DNA from: FEN-1297 sp021817845
GTDB lineage: Bacteria; Bacteroidota; Ignavibacteria; Ignavibacteriales; Ignavibacteriaceae
Direction: 5' to 3'
Assembly (NCBI GenBank): GCA_021817845.1
Contig: JAKAFW010000017.1
Location: forward strand, 1 to 64,000
DNA: 64,000 nt
Below, one piece after another: positions 26,928 to 36,353 of this stretch. Position numbers and translations under genes: made by a program. The notes under the pieces are model-generated. The model was given only the letters and a program-made list of their open reading frames with translations, was not told the origin of the DNA and did not search any database. Numbering within the stretch: position 1 is the stretch's first letter; the number at the start of each line of letters is the position of its first letter.

Positions 26928-26957
26928 ATTAAGGTATAATTGGCTAAATACCTTAAT
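26928..26957. promoter_or_regulatory. Perfect 10-bp inverted repeat upstream of glnK
   Basis: ATTAAGGTAT, 10-bp spacer (AATTGGCTAA), then ATACCTTAAT, all arms matching. It lies 55-84 bp upstream of the glnK start, a position typical of a dimeric regulator site. The centre-to-centre distance of the arms is 20 bp, two helical turns. No sigma-54 -24/-12 element was recognised nearby. Confidence 0.55.
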
Positions 26958-27166
26958 AATTAATATGAAATAAAATCGACACATTAATTAGTAAATAAAT
27001 TAATCTATTTTGTCAAGTAATCTGAAAATTAATTTTAGAAATGTGATTTTGGTTTTATTATTTAAAAACAATTCCTTCAGTATTGATTGTTTTTGCATTT
27101 ATACGACATGCTATATATATTTGAAAAACAAATTTTTGAAATTCTCAATAAGAAAAGCAGTTAAAA

Positions 27167-28450
27167 TTGATTAAAGATGTTGGAAAATTTGTAGGTCAAG
27201 AAATCTCGCTTAAAGGTTGGCTATATAATAAGAGATCAAGCGGAAAAATTAAATTTTTAATATTAAGAGACGGCTCCGGCTATTTGCAGTGCGTTTACTT
27301 CAAAGGTAATGTCTCGGAAGAGACTTTCAATACTGCGGAAAGAATAGGACAAGAATCCGCTATTGAGGTTACTGGCAAGGTAAGGGCGGAGGAAAGAGCG
27401 CCCGGAGGTTATGAATTAGACGCTACTGGGTTAAAGGTAATTTCTGAAACTCATGATTTCCCGATTACCCCTAAAGATCATGGCATTGAATTTTTAATGG
27501 ATAATCGCCATCTGTGGCTGCGTTCCAGCAGGCAAGTAGCTATCTTAAAAATTCGACATAGAATTTCAAAAGCTATACGTGATTATTTCGACGGACATGG
27601 TTTTACCTTGGTCGATACCCCCATTCTTACTCCCGCTGCCTGCGAAGGCACTTCTACACTATTTGAAACTGATTATTTTGATTTAGGAAAAGCTTATTTA
27701 ACTCAATCCGGACAGTTATATGCTGAGGCTAATGCTATGGCTTTAGGAAAAGTATATAATTTCGGGCCGGTCTTTAGAGCCGAAAAAAGTAAAACACGCA
27801 GGCATTTAACCGAGTTTTGGATGGTAGAACCCGAAGTAGCATTTGCCGATTTGAATGATGATATGGATTTAGCTGAGGATTTTCTTGAATATGTTGTTCA
27901 GTCGGTTTTATCGGATAATTTAGAGGAACTTAAAATTTTAGAAAGAGATATAACTCTTCTTAAAAATGTTAAGAAACCATTACCGAGAATTTCCTATGAT
28001 GAGGCTGTCGAAATTTTACACAAAAACGGAATAGAATTTGAATGGGGTAATGACCTCGGCGGAGCTGATGAAACGGTGATATCAAACCAATTTGATAGAC
28101 CTGTTATGGTGCATCGTTATCCTTCTGTCGTTAAAGCCTTCTATATGAAACGGGATCCTGAGAATGAAAAATTGGCTCTGGCGGTTGATGTCCTCGCTCC
28201 TGAAGGTTACGGAGAAATTATCGGCGGTAGCCAAAGAGAAGATAATTTTGATACGCTGTTAAAAAGAATCGAAGAACATAATTTGCCTCGTGAAGCTTTC
28301 GAGTGGTATCTTGATTTAAGGAAATACGGTTCAGTACCTCATTCGGGTTTTGGATTAGGACTTGAAAGAACTGTTAGTTGGATTTGCGGCTTGGATCATG
28401 TTAGGGAATCTATTCCTTTCCCAAGAATGATCTACCGGAATACTCCATAG
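27167..28450 (+). CDS. asnS: Asparagine--tRNA ligase
   Basis: A 427-residue class IIb synthetase charging tRNA-Asn. It has an N-terminal OB fold (about 1-110, ISLKGWLYNKRSSGKIKFLI). Motif 2 is FRAEKSKTRRHLTEFWMVEP and motif 3 is GFGLGLERTVSWICGLDHVR, followed by ESIPFPRM. No ATG is in frame before residue 60, so TTG 27167, which gives the expected IKDVG start, is used; its ribosome binding site is weak. It stands 38 bp before nuoJ and divergent from glnK. Confidence 0.95.
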   Translation: MIKDVGKFVGQEISLKGWLYNKRSSGKIKFLILRDGSGYLQCVYFKGNVSEETFNTAERIGQESAIEVTGKVRAEERAPGGYELDATGLKVISETHDFPITPKDHGIEFLMDNRHLWLRSSRQVAILKIRHRISKAIRDYFDGHGFTLVDTPILTPAACEGTSTLFETDYFDLGKAYLTQSGQLYAEANAMALGKVYNFGPVFRAEKSKTRRHLTEFWMVEPEVAFADLNDDMDLAEDFLEYVVQSVLSDNLEELKILERDITLLKNVKKPLPRISYDEAVEILHKNGIEFEWGNDLGGADETVISNQFDRPVMVHRYPSVVKAFYMKRDPENEKLALAVDVLAPEGYGEIIGGSQREDNFDTLLKRIEEHNLPREAFEWYLDLRKYGSVPHSGFGLGLERTVSWICGLDHVRESIPFPRMIYRNTP

Positions 28451-28488
28451 AATTAAATATAAAAATTATATATTATAAAAAGTTTAGA

Positions 28489-29001
28489 ATGTCATTACAA
28501 CTAATTTTATTTATTTTATTCGGCACTATCGCCGCGGTTTCTTCAGTGCTGATGATTACCCGTACAAACGCCTTAATCAGTGCATTGTTCTTAATCCTTA
28601 ATTTTGCAGGCTTGTCGGGTTTATACCTGACCTTGAACGCTCAATTTATAGCCGTTACGCAGATTATTGTTTATGCCGGAGCCATAATGGTTTTGTTTCT
28701 TTTTGTAATTATGTTATTGAAACCAGAGCATGAAAAGTATTTTTCCCATCAACCGAAATTAAAAATCTTTGCATTCTTCATTGCTTTTATTGTCTTCATT
28801 CAACTTGTATTTATGATTTTAGTATCGCATCCTTCACAAGGGAACAATGCAAACGTGGCCGCAAGCGTTAAATCGGGAACAATTGAAGAAATAGGTAAAC
28901 AATTATATACAAATTATGTGCTTCCTTTTGAAACCGCCGGTTATTTATTGTTAGCGGCAACAATCGGGGCGATAGTTTTAGCTAAAAAGAAATTCGAGTA
29001 A
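28489..29001 (+). CDS. nuoJ: NADH-quinone oxidoreductase subunit J
   Basis: A 170-residue membrane subunit with about five helices. NAQFIAVTQIIVYAGAIMVL followed by FLFVIMLL is the conserved third-helix block that carries the pi-bulge of NuoJ/ND6. It belongs to the proton-pumping arm of complex I. It is the first gene of the run J-K-L-M-(antiporter)-(unknown)-N. Subunits A-I are not encoded in this window. Confidence 0.93.
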   Translation: MSLQLILFILFGTIAAVSSVLMITRTNALISALFLILNFAGLSGLYLTLNAQFIAVTQIIVYAGAIMVLFLFVIMLLKPEHEKYFSHQPKLKIFAFFIAFIVFIQLVFMILVSHPSQGNNANVAASVKSGTIEEIGKQLYTNYVLPFETAGYLLLAATIGAIVLAKKKFE

Positions 29002-29005
29002 AATT

Positions 29006-29311
29006 ATGAGTGTACCAATTGAGTACTATTTAATCCTAAGTGGGTTTATGTTTTTAGTGGGGGTAGCGGGCGTCTTAACTCGCCGAAATGCTATTATTGT
29101 CTTTATGTCGATTGAACTGATGTTGAACTCGGCTAATTTATCTTTGGTTACTTTTTCTTCATATATGGGCAATTCTACGGGGCAGCTTTTTGTATTCTTT
29201 GTTATGACGGTAGCTGCCGCGGAAGCTGCAGTTGGACTTGCAATCATTCTCGCAATGTTCCGGAACAAATTGACATTAAATATTGATGATATCAATATTC
29301 TTAAATGGTAA
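29006..29311 (+). CDS. nuoK: NADH-quinone oxidoreductase subunit K
   Basis: A 101-residue, three-helix subunit of the complex I membrane arm (ND4L type). The conserved buried glutamates are in IVFMSIELMLNSANLSLV and VAAAEAAVGLAIILAMFR. It begins 4 bp after nuoJ and is 37 bp before nuoL, so one operon is clear. Confidence 0.96.
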   Translation: MSVPIEYYLILSGFMFLVGVAGVLTRRNAIIVFMSIELMLNSANLSLVTFSSYMGNSTGQLFVFFVMTVAAAEAAVGLAIILAMFRNKLTLNIDDINILKW

Positions 29312-29348
29312 TCTTCTTGAATAAAATTATTTTGAGATTATAAAATCT

Positions 29349-31286
29349 ATGGTTCAGCTAATTTACTTAACCACATTGCTTCCGTTATTAGGATTTCTAT
29401 TTAATGGACTATTCGGAAGTAAAATTAAAAATGAAAAAATCATTGGTATAATAGGAAGCAGCACTATTGGGATTTCCTTCCTAATCGTAGTCGGAGCTTT
29501 TTTCCAAACTCTTTCTATGCCTGTAGATCAAAGACAAACTATTGTTAATCTTTTTACATGGATTAAAGTCGGAAATCTTGATGTTAATGTTTCATATCAG
29601 GTTGATCAACTTTCTTTATTGATGGGTCTGATTGTTACCGGAGTCGGCTTTATTATTCATGTTTATTCTATTGGCTATATGCATGGCGACAAAGGGTTTG
29701 GACGATTTTTTGCATATTTAAATCTATTCATCTTTGCAATGATGAATTTGATACTAGGCAGCAATTTTCTTCTTCTGTTTTTAGGCTGGGAGGGTGTTGG
29801 TCTTTGCTCTTATTTGTTGATTGGATTTTGGTATGACAGAAAGTTTGAAAAGAGCACTACAAGCGATGCCGCTAAAAAAGCATTTATTGTCAATAGAATT
29901 GGCGATTTTGGATTCCTACTCGGAATATTTCTAATCTATTTGACTTTCGGAAGTCTTAATTTTAATGATGTGTTCGCAAGAGCGGCATCATTAAATATCC
30001 CTCAATATGTTTTCAATTTTATTGCACTATTTCTTTTCATCGGTGCAATGGGGAAGTCGGCACAAATTCCTTTATACATTTGGTTACCTGATGCAATGGC
30101 AGGCCCCACTCCAGTTTCGGCATTGATTCATGCCGCGACAATGGTTACTGCCGGAGTTTATATGGTTGCGCGATGCTCTATCATTTATGCCTCTGCGCCC
30201 GCGATTATGGAATTTGTTGCTATAATAGGAGCTTTAACCGCAATTTTTGCTGCATCAATAGCACTTGTTCAGAATGACATTAAAAAAGTGTTAGCCTACT
30301 CAACGGTAAGCCAGCTTGGATACATGTTTTTAGCTCTAGGTGTAGGCGCTTTTTCGGCAGCATTGTTCCACGTGATGACACATGCATTTTTCAAAGCATT
30401 ATTATTCCTTGGTGCTGGCTCTGTTATTCATGGTATGCATGATGAGCAGAATATCCAAAACTATGGTGGTTTGAAAAAATATATGCCGAAAACTTATGTT
30501 ACATTTCTAATTGCATCACTTGCAATTGCGGGCATACCGCCTTTATCAGGTTTTTTTAGTAAAGATGAGATTCTTTGGTCTTCGTATGCAGATGGAAATA
30601 TAATTTACTGGCTTATCGGGGTTGTCACTGCTTTGCTTACCGCTTTTTACATGTTTAGGCTAGTTAGCCTGACTTTTGATGGCAAAGAAAGATTCGGACA
30701 CGACAAACATCCTCATGAATCACCTGCCGTAATGACCATTCCGTTAATAATTCTTGCAGTCCTTGCGGCTGTTGGAGGATTTATCGGAATCCCGGAAATA
30801 TTTTCAGGTGAGCATGGAAATCAATTTGATAATTGGTTAGAGCCTATATTCCAACCTGCGCAAGCAAAGATAGCAATGTTCGGAGTTCACAGCAGCTTAG
30901 AAGAAATTGTTTTAATGGTTGTTACATTAGTTGGCGTTATAGGTTCTATTTACGCTGCAAGATATATTTATATAAAGAATATTAAACCGGCAGAAAAACT
31001 TTCAAAGAGATTCAACGGGGTTTATAATCTTTTATTAAACAAATATTATGTTGATGAAATTTATGATGCCTCTGTTGTAACTCCAATTGTAAAAGGCTCC
31101 GAAATAGTTCTTTGGAAATTTGCCGATATAAAAATTATTGATGGTTTAATAAACGGAGTTGCTAATTTAATTGAAAAAATTTCCGGTTCAATTAGAAAAA
31201 TACAAACAGGCGTAGCACAATTTTATGCTTTAATAATGATGCTTGGAATTGTAGCCGCTCTTTTCTGGATAATACTAAGCTTGTAG
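29349..31286 (+). CDS. nuoL: NADH-quinone oxidoreductase subunit L
   Basis: 645 residues, the full family length. It is the antiporter-like subunit at the far end of the membrane arm. Conserved pieces: FLLLFLGWEGVGLCSYLLIG (glutamate of the pumping site), FLFIGAMGKSAQIPLYIWLP with its lysine, DAMAGPTPVSALIHAATMV, and HVMTHAFFKALLFLGAGSVI. The C-terminal lateral helix and the last membrane helix (about 560-645) are present, so it is a true NuoL rather than an Mrp antiporter subunit. Confidence 0.96.
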   Translation: MVQLIYLTTLLPLLGFLFNGLFGSKIKNEKIIGIIGSSTIGISFLIVVGAFFQTLSMPVDQRQTIVNLFTWIKVGNLDVNVSYQVDQLSLLMGLIVTGVGFIIHVYSIGYMHGDKGFGRFFAYLNLFIFAMMNLILGSNFLLLFLGWEGVGLCSYLLIGFWYDRKFEKSTTSDAAKKAFIVNRIGDFGFLLGIFLIYLTFGSLNFNDVFARAASLNIPQYVFNFIALFLFIGAMGKSAQIPLYIWLPDAMAGPTPVSALIHAATMVTAGVYMVARCSIIYASAPAIMEFVAIIGALTAIFAASIALVQNDIKKVLAYSTVSQLGYMFLALGVGAFSAALFHVMTHAFFKALLFLGAGSVIHGMHDEQNIQNYGGLKKYMPKTYVTFLIASLAIAGIPPLSGFFSKDEILWSSYADGNIIYWLIGVVTALLTAFYMFRLVSLTFDGKERFGHDKHPHESPAVMTIPLIILAVLAAVGGFIGIPEIFSGEHGNQFDNWLEPIFQPAQAKIAMFGVHSSLEEIVLMVVTLVGVIGSIYAARYIYIKNIKPAEKLSKRFNGVYNLLLNKYYVDEIYDASVVTPIVKGSEIVLWKFADIKIIDGLINGVANLIEKISGSIRKIQTGVAQFYALIMMLGIVAALFWIILSL

Positions 31287-31289
31287 AAT

Positions 31290-32813
31290 ATGATAAACAA
31301 TTATTTAATTACTTTTTTATTAGCAGTGCCTTTAGCTGGTGCTCTACTTCTACTATTAATTAATAAAGATAAAGAAAATCTTGTAAGGTATTTCGGGCTA
31401 TTTGTTTCAACTTTAGCTTTTATTATTTCGATAATAATTTATGCCGGATACGACTCTGCAAAAGGCGGCTTCCAATTAGTAGAAAAGCAGATGTGGATCA
31501 GCAATCTACATATAAGTTATAACGTTGGGGTCGACGGTATTTCGTTACTTCTAGTTTTGTTGACAACTTTTTTAACTCCCCTAACGCTGCTGTCAAGCTG
31601 GAAAAGCATAAATAAAAAAGTAAAAGAGTTTACTTTTTTCATGCTGCTGCTTGAACTTGGTATGCTTGGCGTTTTCGTTTCTCTTGATCTTTTCCTATTC
31701 TATATTTTTTGGGAAGCAATGTTAATCCCAATGTATTTTATAATTGGTATATGGGGTGGGCCAAGAAGAATTTATGCTTCGATAAAATTTTTCCTATTTA
31801 CAATGTTTGGCAGCTTATTAATGCTTGTTGCGATAGTTTGGCTTGCTGTATATGCCTCCGGTACACTTGGCCACTTTACTACTAACCTTGTCGAACTTTA
31901 CTCAATTGCACCAACCATTCCTTATGGTATTCAACTATGGATGTTTTTAGCCTTTGCCCTAAGTTTTGCTATTAAGGTTCCTATTTTTCCATTACATACC
32001 TGGCTTCCGGACGCTCACGTAGAAGCTCCTACAGCAGGTAGTGTTATTCTTGCAGGTGTTCTTCTTAAGATGGGAACTTATGGATTGCTTAGATTTTGTT
32101 TACCCCTTTTCCCGCAAGCTGCCATTCACTTTGCGCCTTACATTTCAACGCTTGCTATAATTGGAATTATCTACGGCGCTCTCGTAGCTATGGTTCAGAA
32201 GGATATGAAAAAACTAGTGGCTTATTCGTCAGTCGCACATCTTGGATTTGTTGTACTTGGAATTTTTGCAATGACTCAAGAGTCAGTTCAGGGAGCGGTA
32301 ATTCAGATGGTGAACCATGGTTTATCAACCGGGGCTTTATTCCTTTTAGTGGGCGTTATTTACGATAGAATGCATACAAGACTTATTTCCGATTACGGCG
32401 GAATTGCTAAGATTGTTCCAGTGTTTGCAACTTTCTTTATGATTGCTTCATTATCTTCTATAGGATTACCGGGGTTAAATGGTTTTGTAGGAGAGTTTTT
32501 AATCCTTCTCGGCACATTTAAGTCACCTGTATTAGATAGCTGGTGGTTTGCTGGATTCGCCACAAGCGGAGTAATTTTTGCTGCTGTATACTTATTATGG
32601 CTCTACCAGCGTGTCTTTTTTGGCGAAGTTAAAAATCCAAAAGTAAATGAGCTGAAAGACATGAATAAAAGAGAAATCTTTATTCTATCTGCGATTTTCG
32701 TTTTCATTATTTGGATCGGAATTTATCCAAGCACTTTCTTAAAAATTTCTGAAACTTCAACGAAAAAAGTAATTGAACAAGTTTTTAGTCCGGTCAACAC
32801 CGGATCGAAATAA
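31290..32813 (+). CDS. nuoM: NADH-quinone oxidoreductase subunit M
   Basis: A 507-residue antiporter-like subunit of complex I. The glutamate block is LFLFYIFWEAMLIPMYFIIG, the lysine block is FALSFAIKVPIFPLHTWLPD followed by AHVEAPTAGSVILAGVLLKM, and the later block is QMVNHGLSTGALFLLVGVIY. It begins 3 bp after nuoL. Its 3' end overlaps one possible start of the next gene. Confidence 0.96.
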   Translation: MINNYLITFLLAVPLAGALLLLLINKDKENLVRYFGLFVSTLAFIISIIIYAGYDSAKGGFQLVEKQMWISNLHISYNVGVDGISLLLVLLTTFLTPLTLLSSWKSINKKVKEFTFFMLLLELGMLGVFVSLDLFLFYIFWEAMLIPMYFIIGIWGGPRRIYASIKFFLFTMFGSLLMLVAIVWLAVYASGTLGHFTTNLVELYSIAPTIPYGIQLWMFLAFALSFAIKVPIFPLHTWLPDAHVEAPTAGSVILAGVLLKMGTYGLLRFCLPLFPQAAIHFAPYISTLAIIGIIYGALVAMVQKDMKKLVAYSSVAHLGFVVLGIFAMTQESVQGAVIQMVNHGLSTGALFLLVGVIYDRMHTRLISDYGGIAKIVPVFATFFMIASLSSIGLPGLNGFVGEFLILLGTFKSPVLDSWWFAGFATSGVIFAAVYLLWLYQRVFFGEVKNPKVNELKDMNKREIFILSAIFVFIIWIGIYPSTFLKISETSTKKVIEQVFSPVNTGSK

Positions 32814-32817
32814 GTTA

Positions 32818-34260
32818 TTGGGAAAAATATACGGAAATAAGATATTCTTAGATATTTGTTTCGTTTTGTTGTTCTTTCTAAATACTGGATTGTTATCGGC
32901 AGAAGTCAAAAGTAACTTAAACGCCGATACTTTAAATGTTGCCTCCGTATCAAATGCACATATTATTCAACAGCCCCCGGTTTATTTGATCGTTCCTTTT
33001 ATTCTGCTGTTATTGGCAATTGCAACCGGACCTCTGTTTTATAAGCATCATTGGGAAAAACATTATGCTAAATACTCTATAATTGCCTCGATTGTCGTTG
33101 CTGTATATTATGTATTTTTCTTAAATGAGTTTAGCGGATTACTAAAAGTTATAACTGAGTTTATCTCTTTTATCGCATTATTAAGTTCGTTGTTCTCTGC
33201 ATCAAGCGGAATATTGATAAATGTTGATAAAAAATCTACTCCTATTGCTAATACGGTCTTTCTATTAATTGGCGCTGTCCTTGCAAATTTTATCGGAACT
33301 ACCGGCGCTTCCGTTCTTTTAATAAGACCGTTTATAAAATTAAATAAAGACAGAATCGCTCCTTATCATATTATATTTTTTATTTTTATTGTCAGCAATG
33401 TAGGCGGGGCATTAACTCCGCTAGGCGATCCTCCGCTATTCCTGGGCTTCCTTAGCGGTGTGCCTTTCTTCTGGGTTGTTCAGCATATGTGGTATATGTG
33501 GTTATTAGCATTAATATTAATCCTAATCCCGTTTTATTTCTTTGATCTTTTTAATAAAAAGACAAGCAGTAAAGAATTGTATTCCGGTAAGATTGAGATT
33601 AAAGGTCATAGGAATATGATCTATTTGCTGATTATTATTGCTGCTGTTTTTATTGATCCGGCAGTTTTTCCATGGGTGCCCGATTTATCACCTCTGCCGT
33701 TTGGTATAAGAGAAATAATCTTGTTCGCTGTTGTTTATTTTTCTTATAAAAGCTCAGATCAAAAGATTCTAATAGCTAATGAATTTAATTTCGAACCGAT
33801 AAAAGAAGTCGCCTTTTTGTTCGTCGGAATTTTTATTACAATGCTTCCCGCGATAGAATTAGTAGCATTTGAGGCAAAAGCTTTCGGCGATAAATTGAAT
33901 GCCGATGTTTTTTACTGGGCAACAGGCGTGATTTCGGCTGTGCTTGATAATACGCCTACTTATATGAATTTCTTAAGTGCTGCAATGGGAAAATATAATC
34001 TTGATATAGCTCTTAAAGCCCATGTTCAGCATTTTGTAAACGTAGATATTATTTATCTGAAAGCAATTTCAATTAGCGCTGTTCTTTTTGGAGCGCTGAC
34101 ATATATTGGTAACGGCCCTAACTTTATGGTTAAATCAATAAGTGAAAGAGCCGGTATTACAATGCCAAGTTTTTTTGCATATATATTTAAGTATTCACTT
34201 TTAGTTTTACTTCCGGTCTACACAATTATTTGGCTTTTATTTTTTTACGGTAGAGGTTAA
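32818..34260 (+). CDS. Sodium/proton antiporter-like transporter (CitMHS/NhaD-type superfamily) inside the nuo operon
   Basis: A 480-residue polytopic protein of the ion-transporter superfamily. After a leader (IFLDICFVLLFFLNTGLLSA) and a linker, it has about 12 helices. LIGAVLANFIGTTGASVLLI, NVGGALTPLGDPPLFLGFLS and VISAVLDNTPTYMNFLSAAM are the paired re-entrant loop signatures (TGAS, GDPP, DNTP) of this antiporter/citrate-carrier class. Probable role: Na+/H+ exchange or carboxylate transport. Start is uncertain: TTG 32818, 4 nt after the nuoM stop, is preferred; an upstream TTG at 32773 in the same frame would overlap nuoM by 41 nt. It sits between nuoM and nuoN and directly abuts the next gene, so it is co-transcribed with complex I. 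Confidence 0.82.
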   Translation: MGKIYGNKIFLDICFVLLFFLNTGLLSAEVKSNLNADTLNVASVSNAHIIQQPPVYLIVPFILLLLAIATGPLFYKHHWEKHYAKYSIIASIVVAVYYVFFLNEFSGLLKVITEFISFIALLSSLFSASSGILINVDKKSTPIANTVFLLIGAVLANFIGTTGASVLLIRPFIKLNKDRIAPYHIIFFIFIVSNVGGALTPLGDPPLFLGFLSGVPFFWVVQHMWYMWLLALILILIPFYFFDLFNKKTSSKELYSGKIEIKGHRNMIYLLIIIAAVFIDPAVFPWVPDLSPLPFGIREIILFAVVYFSYKSSDQKILIANEFNFEPIKEVAFLFVGIFITMLPAIELVAFEAKAFGDKLNADVFYWATGVISAVLDNTPTYMNFLSAAMGKYNLDIALKAHVQHFVNVDIIYLKAISISAVLFGALTYIGNGPNFMVKSISERAGITMPSFFAYIFKYSLLVLLPVYTIIWLLFFYGRG

Positions 34261-34629
34261 ATGTTCAAGACAATTTCGGATACTTTAGAAAATAAATTAA
34301 ACGGGTTATATTATGGTAACAGAATATTACTGCCATTTTCCTGTTACGTATTGAAAATAATTATTGAAGATGATATTTTGATGGATTTTTCCCCTTCGTC
34401 CAAATCAATTTATCTTAATGAAACAGATTCATTTACTGAAATATATTTTAAGGATTTTAAAAATTTGAAAGATACTATATCAAAGTATGAATCTGTAAAA
34501 TTGATCGCTGTTGAAAAAAATAAAGATATTTTCCAAATGGAAAATCATATTAAACTGGCTCTTAGAGTAGGGGATAATCATAAATTAATTATTGAAAAAA
34601 CTGACGAAGATATTTTATTTTTAGAATAA
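34261..34629 (+). CDS. Unknown 122-residue protein between the antiporter and nuoN
   Basis: 122 residues, soluble, no signal peptide or membrane helix. The sequence alternates strands and charged helices (GNRILLPFSCYVLKIIIEDD; YFKDFKNLKDTISKYESVKL; HIKLALRVGDNHKLIIEKTD). I recognise no family. The ATG follows the antiporter stop with no gap, and nuoN begins 5 bp after its stop, so it is in the operon and probably translated by coupling. It might be an assembly or regulatory factor for the neighbouring membrane proteins; this is inference from position only. Confidence 0.7.
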   Translation: MFKTISDTLENKLNGLYYGNRILLPFSCYVLKIIIEDDILMDFSPSSKSIYLNETDSFTEIYFKDFKNLKDTISKYESVKLIAVEKNKDIFQMENHIKLALRVGDNHKLIIEKTDEDILFLE

Positions 34630-34634
34630 CAATT

Positions 34635-36065
34635 ATGCTTAATAACTTTCAAGAATTTTATAATATTATACCGATTTTGCTTATCGGTGCAGGAATTTTA
34701 ATTTCACTTCTGATTGAAATGTACTTCAAAAAAAACGAAGTAATACTTCCGTGGTTTACTATTCTGTTATTTATGGCAGCCGGATTTCATGCTTTGTACA
34801 CTGTAAATTCCGTTTCTGTCGTTTTTCAAAATATGCTTGCAACGGGCGGAATAGTAAATATATTTTATATCATCTTTACATTCGGCGCCGCTATTGTAGC
34901 ACTTCTTTCTATTGATTATATAAAAAAATACGGAACTTATTTCGGTGAATATTATATTCTTCTTCAAACTTCCGTCCTTGGTATGATGCTGATGGCAGGC
35001 GCCAAGGACCTTTTCATGATCTTTCTTGGATTAGAACTTATGTCTGTTAGCTTTTATGCTTTAGCCGGTTTGAATAGAAAGCGGCTAAAAGCAAATGAAG
35101 CTTCTTTAAAATATTTTTTGCTCGGCGCATTTGCAACCGGATTTATCGTATATGGAATTGCGTTGATATACGGAACCGTTCATTCAACATCGATTGATAT
35201 GATCGCATCAAGGTTTTATGAACTATCCTCAGATAAACTTTTTATTGCCGGAATTTTATTATTCTTAATCGGATTTTCATTTAAGATTGCTGCGTTTCCA
35301 TTCCACATGTGGGTCCCGGATGTTTATGAAGGCTCTCCTACAACTATTGCCGGATTATTCTCAACAGGTGGCAAAGCTGCTGCTTTTAGCGCTATTATTG
35401 TTACGCTTGGCGTTTTATTTACAGGGCGAATAGGTAATATTCTTATGCCTTATCTTGCTGTCATTTCAGTGCTTTCAATGTTTTACGGAAGCATTGTTGC
35501 TATCTCTCAAGACAACATTAAAAGAATGCTTGCTTACTCATCAATCTCGCATGCAGGATATTTGTTAATTGGTTTGGCTGCAGGAAATTCATTTGGGGTT
35601 GCAGGTGTAATTTTTTATTTAGCTTCCTACACTTTTATGAATTTGGGTGCATTCGGAATAGTTGCTTTAATTGAAGGAAAAGATGAATCCAATTTAACAT
35701 TGAAGACCTTTTCCGGTTTAGCTTCAAGATATCCTTTACTTGCGGCTCTTTTTTCAATAATAATGTTCTCTCTTGCAGGAATTCCTCCATTTGCAGGATT
35801 CTTTGGGAAGTATTATGTTTTTATTGCAGCAATTAAATCTAACTTGACCTGGCTTGCAATCCTTGGAGTTCTTTCAAGTGTTATTTCGGTTTATTTCTAT
35901 CTAAGAATTGTCGTGTTGATGTACTTCAAAGATGCTGAAACAGATTTGACAATTGATGTTAGTAAAACAGGATTAGCGGCAGTTATCATTTCTGTACTTT
36001 TAGTTATTATTATAGGAATAGCTCCGGGAACGATTATAAATCTGATTGCGTCTTTTTTCAAATAA
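34635..36065 (+). CDS. nuoN: NADH-quinone oxidoreductase subunit N
   Basis: A 476-residue antiporter-like subunit of complex I. The glutamate block is KDLFMIFLGLELMSVSFYAL, the lysine block is LIGFSFKIAAFPFHMWVPDV followed by YEGSPTTIAGLFSTGGKAAA, and DNIKRMLAYSSISHAGYLLI comes later. It closes the nuo run. No clear terminator follows; the next 325 bp hold a relic and tRNAs on the other strand. Confidence 0.96.
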   Translation: MLNNFQEFYNIIPILLIGAGILISLLIEMYFKKNEVILPWFTILLFMAAGFHALYTVNSVSVVFQNMLATGGIVNIFYIIFTFGAAIVALLSIDYIKKYGTYFGEYYILLQTSVLGMMLMAGAKDLFMIFLGLELMSVSFYALAGLNRKRLKANEASLKYFLLGAFATGFIVYGIALIYGTVHSTSIDMIASRFYELSSDKLFIAGILLFLIGFSFKIAAFPFHMWVPDVYEGSPTTIAGLFSTGGKAAAFSAIIVTLGVLFTGRIGNILMPYLAVISVLSMFYGSIVAISQDNIKRMLAYSSISHAGYLLIGLAAGNSFGVAGVIFYLASYTFMNLGAFGIVALIEGKDESNLTLKTFSGLASRYPLLAALFSIIMFSLAGIPPFAGFFGKYYVFIAAIKSNLTWLAILGVLSSVISVYFYLRIVVLMYFKDAETDLTIDVSKTGLAAVIISVLLVIIIGIAPGTIINLIASFFK

Positions 36066-36180
36066 TGAATTAGATAAAACCTTTCTATTATTTCAGGCAT
36101 ATATTTTTGAAACTTCCAAGATTTTACTAAACCTTAGGCTTTTCATAAAACCATCAGGATTTATAATGAATATTTACAAC

Positions 36181-36273
36181 TCATTTCATAAGAACTAATT
36201 TCTTTATATCTTCAAAATTGTTTTTCTGCATTTTGTAAAAATAAATTCCACTAGCAAGTCTACCACCAGATGT
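36181..36273 (-). pseudogene. Relic of a type IX secretion C-terminal domain
   Basis: The minus strand ends with ASGIYFYKMQKNNFEDIKKL then VLMK and a TGA at 36181. That is the last 25 or so residues of a type IX sorting domain (compare SSGIYFYSIKA ... KKMVLMK in the 55201-57312 gene). Upstream of MTSGGRLASG the frame stays open but loses resemblance to the domain, and no start or body of a gene is seen. It is a leftover 3' end of a lost secreted-protein gene. Confidence 0.6.
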
Positions 36274-36353
36274 CATTCTTATTCTTGAAATTATTAAAAG
36301 GGTAGTAGAGGGTAAAAATAAAAGGGTAACTAGGGTTGTCTGATATAATAACT

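Noticed and set aside
26874..27166. Sigma-54 promoter upstream of glnK
   Set aside because: No GG-N10-GC element at -24/-12 was found on the minus strand. Only the inverted repeat is supported.
32096..32368. 90-codon plus-strand frame inside nuoM
   Set aside because: It is out of frame with a fully conserved nuoM and has no family resemblance.
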